From NCBI GenBank assembly GCA_946902985.2, contig OX336389.2, positions 126,701,572-126,765,571 on the forward strand: DNA of 64,000 bases, in the 5' to 3' direction. Positions 10,684-21,760 of this stretch are shown here, in pieces. Source of the stretch: Meconema thalassinum (Eukaryota > Arthropoda > Insecta > Orthoptera > Tettigoniidae). Under the pieces are notes generated by a model that ran no database searches, was not told the DNA's origin, and was given only the letters and a program-made list of their open reading frames with translations. How positions within the stretch are numbered: position 1 is the stretch's first letter; each line of letters begins with the position of its first letter. A program made the translations under genes and the position numbers.

Positions 10684-12204
10684 ATGACCACATTTAGAAC
10701 CACACTAAGAGACTTTGCGCACCATTTGACGGCTAGTACAACTCCACTCCTGCCGAAGTTAAGAATTAAGAACAGTGACTTGATAACTGACCAGACTGCA
10801 GTACAACTTCTTAGGGACCTCGAATTCAAGACATCAGAGATCCGCGCTCAACACCCTGCAGCGGCAGCACAAGTTATACATTTTACACGATCCCAGGCCA
10901 GTGAACAAAGACAAGAGTCACCAATATCCAGCGCTAGTGAAGTAGATTGCCTGCCAACACTCCACCCCCTATTGTTGCAGCAACTGCACATCACAGAGCA
11001 GAAAACTGATAATCTGCTCCAGCGCATCACACAGTTACTAGATACAGACACTGTTACAGCAGACAATCACACGACAGAGGCAGTTCTAGACATCCACACT
11101 ATTCTGGAAACAGTGAAACAGGATTTAGACAGGACTGTACACGTAGTCAAATCCACACAGTACAACAACACACCGTCAATCAGTACCGATATATCAGGTG
11201 ACGAGCCACCTGGTAACGTAACACAAGTGTCGTACACGGGAAGCGAGGCTAATTCCCCTCTGAATAACCCAAACACCTCGGCACACGATAGCAGTGCGAA
11301 CAGCGTAGACAGATCACAATCACTACACAGCCAACAACAGACAGCTGAACACGAGATGAACAGACACACTGAATACCCCATGATCCACCCCACAAAGTTC
11401 ACGGGGGAAGGCCAGGATCCCGAGGAATACCTCAAGGCCTTCAATAGAACGGCTCGGATCAATGGTTGGAGCGAGGAAGTCAGAAAATGGCTCCTTCCTG
11501 CATACCTCACAAAGGCGGCCATGACATGGTATGAGCTCCATGAGGACACACTAGAAGCTGCCACATGGGAGGAAATCACTTTATTATTGAAAAGTGAATT
11601 CCAGCTCATACCAGATGATGACGACCTGTACGACCAAATTAGACAGAGGTCACAGGGACCCAAAGAAAGCGCCCAGGCGTACATCAACGTAAAGTTGATA
11701 ATGTGCGATAAATATAACGCAGCTATGACGAACAAGCAGAAAGTCAAGCTGTTAATGCGGGGCCTCAGACCATCCATCGTGGACAAGTTGTGCATTATGA
11801 ACAACCCCACGGTCCAACACATGCTGGAAAATATAAAGACAATAGAGGCGGGGAAGAAGATCACGGAAAAAGCTACGGAGAAAGCCGTGGATCAGCACTT
11901 TCATCCACAAAAGGACGACACTAGTCATAAGATGGACGAATTGGTGGACAGGATGGAGAAATTGACCATAGCTGCCATCCAAGCAGGCGGGAGACCGCTA
12001 AGGGATGAACACGTAGACACACAAGAGCGCTATTATCCTGAAAGGGATAGGGGATACACGGAGAGGAGACACTACGGGAGGGAGGAAATTTACTACCCTC
12101 CACAGCGGCCGACAATACCACAAGCACAGGACAGGCCACACTACCCTCCGCGATACTCACCGGTATCATACGCGGACACAGAACCGACTTACCCCTCACG
12201 GTGA
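10684..12204 (+). CDS. gag: Gag polyprotein of the OTU-gypsy element
   Basis: Open frame of 506 codons starting 214 bp after the 5' LTR. Residues about 1-230 are polar and low in recognisable domains. Residues about 233-390 match the retrotransposon Gag capsid pattern (P-T-K-F-x-G ... W...L...A..W). The C-terminus is charged and then Tyr/Pro/Arg-rich. No CCHC zinc knuckle is visible. The TGA at 12202-12204 falls within the Tyr/Pro-rich tract, whose character continues in the same frame after the stop. It is therefore either a premature stop, a readthrough stop or a sequencing error. The product would form virus-like particles in the cytoplasm. Confidence 0.85.
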   Translation: MTTFRTTLRDFAHHLTASTTPLLPKLRIKNSDLITDQTAVQLLRDLEFKTSEIRAQHPAAAAQVIHFTRSQASEQRQESPISSASEVDCLPTLHPLLLQQLHITEQKTDNLLQRITQLLDTDTVTADNHTTEAVLDIHTILETVKQDLDRTVHVVKSTQYNNTPSISTDISGDEPPGNVTQVSYTGSEANSPLNNPNTSAHDSSANSVDRSQSLHSQQQTAEHEMNRHTEYPMIHPTKFTGEGQDPEEYLKAFNRTARINGWSEEVRKWLLPAYLTKAAMTWYELHEDTLEAATWEEITLLLKSEFQLIPDDDDLYDQIRQRSQGPKESAQAYINVKLIMCDKYNAAMTNKQKVKLLMRGLRPSIVDKLCIMNNPTVQHMLENIKTIEAGKKITEKATEKAVDQHFHPQKDDTSHKMDELVDRMEKLTIAAIQAGGRPLRDEHVDTQERYYPERDRGYTERRHYGREEIYYPPQRPTIPQAQDRPHYPPRYSPVSYADTEPTYPSR

Positions 12205-12855
12205 CCACCATCCCCGTACACACAGGAATACTACCCTGAGGAGTACGAGCACACCATCCCCCGGCGAAACAGCCCGCCACCAAGCAGACAGGGCTATGCT
12301 GCCCCACAATACAGGGCAGACAGGGAGTACCGGGAAAACTCGCCCCCAAGCAGGCAAGGCTATGCAGCCCCGCAATATAGACGAAATGGGGAATATCGGG
12401 AGAACCCGCCCCCCACGCAGGCAAAGCTATGCACCCCCACGGTACAGGGGAAATGGGGACCGTCGAGGAAACCCACCCCCGACCAGACAGGGGTATGCAG
12501 CCTCCCAGCACAGGGAAAAGGGGAATCGACGGGAAAACCCACCCCCGCAGCAGCAGACATACACCCCACCCTGGCGGAGACAGGAAAACGGACCACCGGG
12601 CAATAACCGACAGGCAAGAAAACCCACAAGAGGTCGGGACAATACAGATACATACACAAAGGGCCCGGAACACTACCCCCTCCCTGACGAGCACCCGAGG
12701 GAGTTCAGGGATGAGGCACCCCGCCGGACAAACAGGGGGGCAATACTCCCCACACCCAGCTACACACCGCGGGCGGGGAGTTGGCGCAGCCACCCCGAGG
12801 GGGGGGGCGCACATACAATACAGGGAGACGCACACCTACGTGTAAAAAAAACGCT
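12205..12855 (+). pseudogene. Pro/Tyr/Arg-rich repeat tail of Gag, frame-broken
   Basis: Continues in the gag frame after the TGA with imperfect repeats of about 20 residues built on 'RQGYAAPQYR...YRENPPP'. The frame changes at a C6 run (12409-12414), after which the same repeat type continues to about 12640. A G9 run near 12790 and an A8 run (12844-12851) mark the transition to the frame that encodes the OTU domain. The basic, aromatic repeats may replace a zinc knuckle in RNA binding. That is an inference from composition and position. Confidence 0.6.
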
Positions 12856-14195
12856 TAGACGGGGAGGTTCGACCAGCTGATAAAGCGGCTGAGGTTCCTC
12901 CCCCAACACAACACCAGAAAGGCCCTTCCCCCAAACAAACTCGTAAGAGTAAGGGGAAAAAGCAGCCAGCTAAAGCCAAGGCTGACGATCCGCCCCCGGG
13001 CCGTTTCCAGACACACCCCGTACAAGGAGACGGCAACTGCCTGTTTAGGACTATTAGCTTCCTAGTCCGGCATAACGAGGACCATCATAAGGAATACAGG
13101 CAGAAAACGGTCAAACACATCCTGGCCAACTGGAAAGAGTACCGAGACTTTGTGTCGGACGATCGGGAAAACCCATTCCAGACCGGGGCGGATTACAAAA
13201 AATACATGGGTAGGGACGGCACCTATGCCAGCGCCGTAGAGGTGACCGCTCTCGGCAAGGTGCTTGAAGCAAACATTCACGTATACACTGATGTGCACTC
13301 GCCCCCGCTATTTACTACTGCGGGATTTGACAGGGACCTACACATACTCTTTACAGGGAACCCTAAGGCGGGACATTATACGCCCCTCACAATTACGCAC
13401 AAACAGGACGGAGGCAAACCCACACCCTCCGAACAGGAAATCATACCCTCTACACCACAACACAGGGCGGGAAGTGACCCCACACAGGCGCAGGACGCGA
13501 GCTCACTTGGCATTGGGAAGCCAGCAACAGGAGTCGAACTCGCGACCGCCTGGTACAAAAAACGGGGTAACAAAGGCAAGCGCAGGGTCACATTTGCAGA
13601 CACACCTCCCCAAGAGAGAGAAAAGAACAACACACCTACACAAAAGCTGGGAACGGTAAATACATTAAACGTTCGCCAGAAGACTTCTCTTTTCACAGCG
13701 CGGGCAGTTAAGAGAACAGGCAATGTACTTGGTGAGCGCACTTTGCTGACCGAGCCAAAGTACTCGGGACAGGAAGTAAGCCGAGAAGCGAAGCGTGCCA
13801 GGTACGATAAGCGGACAGCTCCATGCCTTCCCAGCACAGATGTTACGCCAGTAGCAACAACAACAACATACACCCTACACAACACATCTGTGCAGGGCAA
13901 TGGATTCCAGGTATCGGCCCTTACGATACACGCCAACATAAATGGCCACAGAGTGCAGGCCCTAATTGACACTGGGGCAGCGGTAAGTTGTGTAAATAGA
14001 AAACATGTTGCCGAAGGGCAAATACGCGGTGTCACGGGTGACATCCGCCTAGTAGCGGCCAATGCTCAGACGCTAGAAAACGCGGGGGGTGGCAGACATA
14101 CATCTCAGGCTAGACCATTTTGCCACAACACACCCCTTGTTCGTTATAGAACATCTTTCTGCGTCAGCCATAATTGGCATGGATTTCCTCGCTAA
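12855..14195 (+). CDS. OTU-type cysteine protease plus retropepsin (frame-broken polyprotein)
   Basis: One frame, open from about 12855 (first ATG 13152). A Lys/Pro/Gln-rich linker is followed by an OTU domain at about 13005-13395. The motif G-D-G-N-C-L-F carries the catalytic Cys codon at 13038-13040. The spacing and the G-H-Y-T-P motif (His codon 13374-13376) match the OTU deubiquitinase fold. A second linker leads to an aspartic protease with the active-site triad L-I-D-T-G-A at 13962-13979. The protease C-terminal motif (I-I-G-M-D-F-L, about 14175-14195) is in another frame, reached across a G6 run at 14084-14089. OTU enzymes cleave ubiquitin or ubiquitin-like conjugates. In this element it could counter host ubiquitination or process the polyprotein. 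Both roles are inference. Confidence 0.8.
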   Translation, partial: LDGEVRPADKAAEVPPPTQHQKGPSPKQTRKSKGKKQPAKAKADDPPPGRFQTHPVQGDGNCLFRTISFLVRHNEDHHKEYRQKTVKHILANWKEYRDFVSDDRENPFQTGADYKKYMGRDGTYASAVEVTALGKVLEANIHVYTDVHSPPLFTTAGFDRDLHILFTGNPKAGHYTPLTITHKQDGGKPTPSEQEIIPSTPQHRAGSDPTQAQDASSLGIGKPATGVELATAWYKKRGNKGKRRVTFADTPPQEREKNNTPTQKLGTVNTLNVRQKTSLFTARAVKRTGNVLGERTLLTEPKYSGQEVSREAKRARYDKRTAPCLPSTDVTPVATTTTYTLHNTSVQGNGFQVSALTIHANINGHRVQALIDTGAAVSCVNRKHVAEGQIRGVTGDIRLVAANAQTLENAGGGRHTSQARPFCHNTPLVRYRTSFCVSHNWHGFPR

Positions 14196-14650
14196 GTATG
14201 AGGCTAGCATAAATTTTGCTAGCGGTAAGATGCTTTTAAAGCATGACCAAAGGCTCACTACACATCCCATGATATACACCAGGAATACAGATGGGATTCG
14301 AGCGGAGCGAGAAATTCACGAGCATCAGGCCTCTACACTGCACACTATCAGCCAACACATAGTCACACACACAGATCAGGCGGCCAAGCAGAATCACAGA
14401 CAGGACCTGACATCGGAGCAAAATAAAAGGATCACGGAGCTCCTGGAGGCCAACAGGGATATCTTTGCCCAGTCGATGAAGGATCTCGCAGTGACAGACC
14501 TTATCGAACACCACGTCACACTCACCAGTGACCGGCCAGTACACCACCCTCCCTTCAGGGTGAGCCAGAAGGAGAGACACGCCATCGACACTCAGATCAC
14601 AGAGATGCTCGAGGCAGGGGGTCATTGTCCCCGTTATTTCAAATTACAGC
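14089..14650 (+). pseudogene. pol: protease C-terminus and RT N-terminal region, frame-broken
   Basis: Contains the end of the retropepsin (I-I-G-M-D-F-L) and the connector to RT (H-H-V-T-L...P...F-R-V-S). The frame changes at a G5 run (14617-14621), after which the RT reads through in the next frame. The amino acid pattern is continuous across the break, so one indel suffices to explain it. Confidence 0.75.
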
Positions 14651-14656
14651 GCTCCA

Positions 14657-16147
14657 GTGTTGCTGACCAAAAAACGGGACGGATCCCACAGGTTTTGTAC
14701 TGATTACCGTAGGCTCAATAAGTTAGTCGAAAATGACAGTTATCCACTACCAAGGGCGGACACTTATTTGGATGCCCTTGGCAGGGCTAGCTGGTTCAGT
14801 TCGATGGATTTTTATAGTGGATTCTATTCAATCCCCGTCTATGAACCAGATAGGCACAAGCTGGCGTTCGTTACAGAGAACGGGCTGTACACCTACACAA
14901 GGTTACCAATGGGCCTCCGTAACGCCAGCCAAACCTTCCAAAAGCTAGTGGTTAAGACATTTTCAGGTCTAAAATGGCGTTCCGTATTAGTCTACGTGGA
15001 CGACATAACGGTCTTCTCCGACACCTTTGACGAGCATATCGTACATTTGGAGGAGGCTTTCGCAAGGATTAGAGAAGCCAAACTAAGGCTTAAACCTGCG
15101 AAATGTCAATTTGCCAGACAGCAGATCAACATATTGGGCCATATTGTAAACAGAGAGGGCATTATTCCCGACCCAGCGAAAACTGACGCAATAACGGGCA
15201 TCCCAATGCCCACAAATTTGAAACAATTGCGCAGTTTTATTGGGCTGGCCTCTTATTATCGCAAGTATATCCATAGGTTTGCGCACATCGCCCACCCCCT
15301 GACTGAACTCACACGTGAAAAGACGCCCATCAGCATTAAACAGGAACACATAGATGCCTTCAACACACTGAAGCAACTATTGACCTCACCACCATTACTG
15401 CAACACTTCCATAGAGATAGGCCCACCTTTCTACACGTGGATGCCAGCCAGTACGGGCTGGGGGCGGCCCTATTGCAGGAAGATGCAGAAGGGCGCATAC
15501 GGCCCGTGGCTTATGCTAGCAGGAAACTAACGGCCGTTGAGACTAGATACTCTGCCACAGAGCGGGAAATGCTGGCATTTTCGTGGGGAGTGAATTATTT
15601 CAGGGTATACCTCTATGGTATCCAGTTCACGGTAGTGACTGACCACGCGAGCCTGCTTTTTTGGGACAAATTTTAAAACCCAAATTCGCGGCTCAATAGG
15701 TTTATATTCCGCCTGTATGAATATAACTTCGTGGTCAAACACAAGAAAGGCGCTACACACCTAGACGCAGATGGGTTGTCTAGGCTGCCAGTAGCCGACC
15801 CCCCAGATGACAGTAAGGACCACGAATGGGACGACATGCCCACTTTTGCCCTGACGGTGACTAACATCAAGCAGGAGCAAGAACGTGATCCGTACTTGAA
15901 ACAGATTCTAATGGCACTAGAAAACTTGGATAAGGTGGACTCCAAGACAGCACGGCTGTCTAGGCGATTTTTCCTAGACAAAGACGGGGTACTGAAATTT
16001 AAGCCCACAGCCATGCACGATAATGCACCAATAGCGGTTCCGGAGTCATTGAAAGAGAATATAATGATCGGACACCTCAATAGCCCACTGGCAGGGGCAC
16101 ATTTGGGCACGCATAAAACATACCTTAGAATCCGGGACAAGTATTAA
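14657..16147 (+). CDS. pol: Pol: reverse transcriptase, RNase H, integrase start
   Basis: RT domain about 14640-15350: C-T-D-Y-R-R-L-N near 14695, M-G-L at about 14910, and the catalytic Y-V-D-D at 14993-15004. RNase H follows from about 15430 (H-V-D-A-S-Q-Y-G, then A-T-E-R-E-M-L-A). A TAA at 15674-15676 interrupts the frame just after 'DHASL', but the sequence N-S-R-L...H-K-K-G...D-A-D-G-L-S-R continues in frame beyond it. The integrase begins with a His-His zinc motif near 16070-16110. A second in-frame TAA lies at 16145-16147. The domain order RT-RH-IN is that of Ty3/gypsy. Confidence 0.88.
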
Positions 16148-17189
16148 TGGGTAAACATGAAGGCTGGCATAGACACCTTCGTGAAGACATGTCATACTTG
16201 CCAGCGATTTAAAAAAAAAGCCTGGCAAGCCTCATGGACTACTCAACCCTATTCCCGTAGGAGAGCTATTTCACAGAGTCGGGATAGATGTTAAAGGCCC
16301 TATTACGACATCTCAGAAGGGCAATAAATATATACTGGTTGCCACCGAGTATCTCACCCGATACATGATTACGAAGGCTGTTCCCAAAGCAGACACAAAC
16401 AGCATAGTCGAATTCTTATTCGACATAGTTACACGATATGGCCTATTCCAAACCTTACTATCCGACAGAGGTACTTTTTTCACCTCGAGAGTGCTCCAAC
16501 AGTTTTTGGAGATACTCAGGATAAAGGCATACACGACCACGAGTTTTTCCCCACAAACCAACGGTTTCACTGAGAGTATGAACAAGATAATCGGAATTGC
16601 ATTAGCTAAATTTACAGGGGACACAGGGACAGACTGGGATGACTATCTGCAGCCCATCACATTTAGTTACAATACCTCCATATCCACGGCTACAAAACAC
16701 TCTCCACACTTCCTATTGCACGGATACACGCCCAGAAGTCCCATAGACAATATATGCATCCCACAGGACACTCACACGGACAATGCCGCCCGGCTAGAGC
16801 ACTTGCAGATAGCTCGCATGGACGCTAGAAAGATCATAGCCGCGGCGCAGAGAAAACAAAAAGAACGGTACGATCGGCATAGAAAGACCGTGGAATACAC
16901 ACCCGGGCAATTGGTTATGGTCTCCAATTCCGCCCGTAAGAAAAATGTGTCTGAGTTCCTCTTGCCACGTTGGTCAGTTCCCTTCAAAGTCTGCAGGAAG
17001 GTATCTGACCTAAACTATATCGTTAACGTGCGCAATGGACGCAAGCTCATTAAAGACACTATTCACGCCCGCCGTATGAAGGCATATCATACCCGCAAAG
17101 CTCCCACACCCACACGTAAAGGCGGGAACGCTGTCAAAAGGAAGGGAAATGATCCCACTGGCAGACGGGAAAAGGAGGCCAAGAAATAG
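16148..17189 (+). CDS. pol: Pol: integrase core and C-terminus
   Basis: The zinc motif is completed by C-x2-C (T-C-H-T-C-Q) near 16190-16205. An A9 run (16211-16219) then changes the frame. The catalytic DDE residues are Asp at 16287-16289 (G-I-D-V-K-G-P), Asp at 16464-16466 (L-S-D-R-G) and Glu at 16572-16574 (F-T-E-S), with 35 residues between the last two. The C-terminus carries a basic, GPY/F-like region and a Lys-rich tail. I see no chromodomain. The frame ends with TAG at 17187-17189. Confidence 0.88.
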
Positions 17190-20100
17190 CCTTCGGACCC
17201 CGCTAACCGCACCGGGATACGACCTTAAGACTTGGCAGAACTGTCCCGGAGACACAGCCTAAAAGGCAACAGGAATAATTAGCCTGGTCAAAGACGGTCT
17301 CGAACCCGCAACCTTCTGGATACCAGGAGTGCAAGGTCGGGTAACTATCAAATGGGAGGATAGAATGATAAAGGACAGTTACACTAACAGATATCCATAC
17401 GCACAAAACAATAAAATCACCTCCGACACCTGGTCACCAAACACGCAACTAGCGGCCCGGTGACACACATACATAATGACAGCGGGTACCACTAACTTGA
17501 ATATATTCATCCCACGCCTACAATAACATAAGATTTGGGGACAAGAACATATTTAGTCGAAGGTTTTTTTTCCATCACGGAAAGCCAGACTCACAACAAC
17601 GGAGCAAGCAATCAACTTCCCCCACACACACACGTGTCGGCAAGCAAGCAAAGTCCTGCCTACACAAGTGGTAATTCAATGCTACCGCCGGGTTAGCGAT
17701 AACGCACACAAGTAATCAGGCGGCCTTCACCACTTGCAGACGACTTACAAGCGATCTGGACTGGCTGTGACACACACGATCATTTACGCTAGTTTCAAGA
17801 CCCCATAACTCCCAAAATAAAAGTACGAGGGGCATTCCAAAATACCAAATTTTTCACGCCAAAGCGTATTTTCATCTGCGCGCCTCAAACTCACGATACA
17901 CGTGCCATGGAACATACGATACAGAAATCGTAACACCAGCACCTTAAACCAAGGCGGGTGCGAACTCACGACCACACAACACAGTCGCGCCAAAAACAAA
18001 CTAACCAACGGTATTTTTGGTGCGAAAAACACAATCAAAAGCCACACTGGGGACAATCAAATCCCAACAGACAACGCAGACATAGAACACGGAGAATTAT
18101 ATGGGATTGCGGGTCCGAATGCCCAGTAAAAATCGGACACCGCGGAAAACAACTATCCAGACTCCCAATTAGACCGAAATTGGCCCCATACAAATACATA
18201 AACAGGTAATACCACATTTCCTCCGGCCAAACACCATGCAAAAATTTCGATTACACCAAGCATAGGAAATAGATTTCCCAAACACAAGTATAGCAATTTC
18301 ACAAGGCAAAGGTCTTATGAAATAAATGTCCACACAACAGTGCTAGCAAAAACGGAACAGATTAGCACACTGGCACTCCCGGAATCCCAAGCAATGACAA
18401 CATGCCGACATTCGCAAAGGTCACGTTCCGACAGCCGACATACGTAACGTCAGAGCCTGCCATTACACCAGCAAAACACTGACTTGCGAATTCCACCGCA
18501 TTGCAACACTGACGTCGGCAGACACTATTGTTATAACGGAAGTGACCATGAAATGACAAAAACAGACCAATGATAATGGCATACATTTTTCAGCACTGTT
18601 ACAACAGTTACGACATTTAGCAATGTACAGACATAATAGGCCGGACTTATCTTAGGGCCACAGGGACTTGTTTACAAACGCGATAACAGATTACACGCGC
18701 CGGCTGGCAATTGGCATCATGACACGATAAGACGTATCCGATAAGCGGCACGCGCGACAGCGCGCTGCAGCGGAACATCACTACAGTCACGCAAGCCGCA
18801 GTAATCACAGCCACGGGCACCTCCTCCCCCGCGCTCACTAATCAGGGGCGAATACGGACAAATTCCCTGAGGGGAACAAACCTCCCCAATAATTACTGCT
18901 CTTTTTACTTTTTAGTCCCAAAACCATCACAGGCGATCAGGACATGACCAGGCACACTACAACCACGTATTACATTAACATTACAAATGAGAGACCAGAT
19001 TAGGCCGTGACGTCATAGCGGCACGATACTTTACTATCCCCAAGAGCGGATAGAAAACAGACATTGACCAAGTGAGGATGACAAGAGCAGAGACGGATGG
19101 TGCCAGCAAGATGGCCAAGGCACCACCTACGGGCTACCGTTCCACTACCCTTCCTCCTTCCATAACCTTGTCATTCACAACATTAGCCAACAAAGACATA
19201 CAGACACAATAAAAACAGCTACACTACATTCCAAAACGTACATCGGGGTTGATAGACTTCATGCGTTTAAAGAGAGTGCTCACTACGCCCTGGCTCTCAA
19301 TGCGAACACCTGAGTATTAGGGGTGTGTCGGAAAGAATGGCAAGCGTAATGCACATCTCTAAGCAAGTGATGAGGCCAAATTTATATTAACAATTCTTTT
19401 TATTAAATAATCCCGCATGAAAGGGACATAGTATTATTACGCCTCAACCGATACCTATCCTTAAATGAGAGCGGATACGCCTCATATCCAGACACATGCA
19501 TGGAATATCCCACCCACATACCAAGGGTTATTATTATTGAACCTGCATGACACTTTGGGAAAATTTTTGCAAACCTGGGAAATACCTACCCCCGTCCACT
19601 CACTGTGGAAGCATCCTGGTAGCATCACCGGCCCCAGGCCACCATTAACATGGAGCCCAAAGATGCGCAACCCCTTCCTACCATGCTTTAAGCCTATTCA
19701 ACAGATAACAACCCCCGGAGCCCAATAACAGGGAACCCAACGCCATAAAACCATATTAACGCCTCCATGAAAATTAACACGGCATTACAGCTGGAAGTCC
19801 GACATAGCACAGTAGGCCTGAAGTAGTCTATGCATTTAGAAGATTCTACAACCCTAGAAAACTTAAAAATTTTACATTTTCTACACAATAAATTATTTAC
19901 ACAGCACACTCATTTTTTATATAAAAAAGGAATCTGTGACACGCTGAATGATGATGACAGCGTAAGCAGAAGTCCAGAGGCACCACGCAGGAGCAGAGCT
20001 GGGTAAGGCGATGATGAGCCTTACCCTACTTAACTCAATGACCCAGACCAATAACAGACGAACTACGTAAGGTCGAAGCGCCGATGACCTAGCACGGGCA

Positions 20101-20351
20101 AACGTCGGATTCCCGGAAGGCCTAGCCTGCCCCCGGGACAAAGAAAAGTTATACCCACTATGTGCTACGGACATCGAAGCCAGACCTGCAGGGAAGACTT
20201 TCTGAGGATGGTGGGAGAAATAGCCAGCTCCACACCGGACTCAGGAGATGACCCTAGGGACGACCAAATTACGACCAGACTATTAGTTAGCATGTAAGTA
20301 AGTAGAACTTCCAGGGCGGGAAGTAAGTCTCCTACGCGAAGGAGTGAAGCA

Positions 20352-20583
20352 GGATATTATTACTGCCAATATGGGCGAAGAGGACCCGGACGCCACCATT
20401 CCCGGAGGATATTATTACTGCCAATATGGGCGAAGAGGACCCGGACGCCACCATTCCCGGAGGATATTATTACTGCCAATATGGGCGAAGAGGACCCGGA
20501 CGCCACCATTCCCGGAGGATATTATTACTGCCAATATGGGCGAAGAGAACTCCGGACGCCACCATTCCCGGAGGGTATTATTT
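20352..20583. repeat. 55-bp tandem array, four full copies
   Basis: Units start at 20352, 20407, 20462 and 20517 with a partial fifth at 20573. The first three are identical where I compared them. The fourth has a one-base insertion and substitutions. Each contains gccaatatgggcgaagag and gacgccaccattcccgg. The period is not a multiple of three, so the array is unlikely to be selected as protein. Confidence 0.95.
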
Positions 20584-21100
20584 TATCGGACGATGTCCAA
20601 CGCCCACATAAATGGCTGACAACGGGTCACCAGAGCTTAAATGGTGACGCAGCGGGCAGCCAAAGATATTAAATGAGGAGCATTGCGAGCACTCAAAGGG
20701 GTTACGGTGGGCAGACCCAACAATAATGAATACATCGATGACAACATGCAAATACAACGGCAATGAACAGGCAAGTACAACGGGCGACGCGGTTTGCTTT
20801 GTGGTACCGTAGTCGCCTGCAACTTTATTAATACTAATTAGTAAGCATTAATATTAATGTCGACAACTAGTATTAAGGGGGCGGAATCCGGCGGTTCTAG
20901 AGACAACCTGTGTTTCTAGAATACGTACGGGTGGTGCCCTGAGGAAGTAAATTGCCTCAGGCGATCGCCCTGGTCAAAATTTTAGCATGTAAGACAGTTG
21001 CATTTGACACTCAACTTAGAATTAAGCAAATTTACTAACCGCTGTTGCTAAATAATAGCACAGCATATTTCGGCAATAGACTAAGTCAAACATTCTTTTT

Positions 21101-21433
21101 GAAAATGAAAATCCACAGCCTGCTTCCAGTCTCCGACCGGGTCAGGAATGGAATGAATGAAGCCCCCATCTAGCGGCGAGGATATGGACTGTGCCGACTG
21201 CCGAGGCCTGACGCACTCCTCTGGGGCAATGATTATATGAATGACAGATGAAATGAAAGGATAGTGAAGAGTGTTGCTGGAATGAAATATTGACAGGGAA
21301 AACCGGAGTACCCGGAGAAAAACCTGTCTGCCTCCGTTTTGTCCAGCACAGATCTCACATGGAGTGACCGGGATTTGAACCACGGGCCCAGCGGTGAGAG
21401 GCCGGCGTGCTGCCGCCTAAGCCACGGAGGCTT
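21101..21433 (-). mobile_element. tRNA-derived SINE nested in the LTR element
   Basis: On the minus strand the head (about 21431-21350) has an A-box-like tggcttaggcgg and a B box ggttcaaatcc. A non-tRNA body follows. The copy is flanked by a perfect 13-bp duplication aaacattcttttt at 21088-21100 and 21434-21446. It inserted after, or was carried with, the young LTR element. The orientation is opposite to that of the host element. Confidence 0.85.
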
Positions 21434-21474
21434 AAACATTCTTTTTACTTATCATAATTAAGGTAAAATCTTTC

Positions 21475-21760
21475 GGCACCTGATGACCAACAACCCCGTC
21501 ATCAGGGTAAGCCCGATAATACATTGAAATAAGTACGACTAAGGTTGAATATTCGGCACCTGATGACCAACAACCCTGTCATCAGGGTAAGCCCGATAAT
21601 ACATTAAGTTAGATTATACTAGGATAAGTAAAGTTAAGTAAAAACATTACGGCACCTGGCAACCAAAAACCGGTACCAGGGTAAGCCCGATAATATAACA
21701 CACTAGGATAAGTAAAGTTAAGGAAAAACATTACGGCACCGTCTAGGGTAAGACCGATCA
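21475..21760 (+). repeat. hairpin-bearing repeats in the 3' non-coding region
   Basis: Four units start with ggcacc at 21475, 21555, 21651 and 21735. In the first two, ctgatgac pairs with gtcatcag around an 11-nt loop, a perfect 8-bp stem. The third replaces both arms (cctgg-aacc with ccggtaccagg) yet can still form a stem. The fourth lacks the hairpin. The downstream phrase agggtaagcccgataat is shared by the first three. This could be an RNA packaging, export or stability element. Confidence 0.65.

Noticed and set aside
11067..12835. Long minus-strand open frames opposite gag and its repeat tail (11067-11864 and 11921-12835)
   Set aside because: They lie antisense to a well-supported gag and repeat region, have no domain, and are Cys/Ser/Leu-biased as expected from the complement of a Pro/Arg/Gln-rich coding strand.
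12844..12851. A8 run as a programmed frameshift site
   Set aside because: Four other frame changes also sit in homopolymers, so indel error or decay is a simpler explanation. The required direction of shift is also unclear because of the nearby G9 run.
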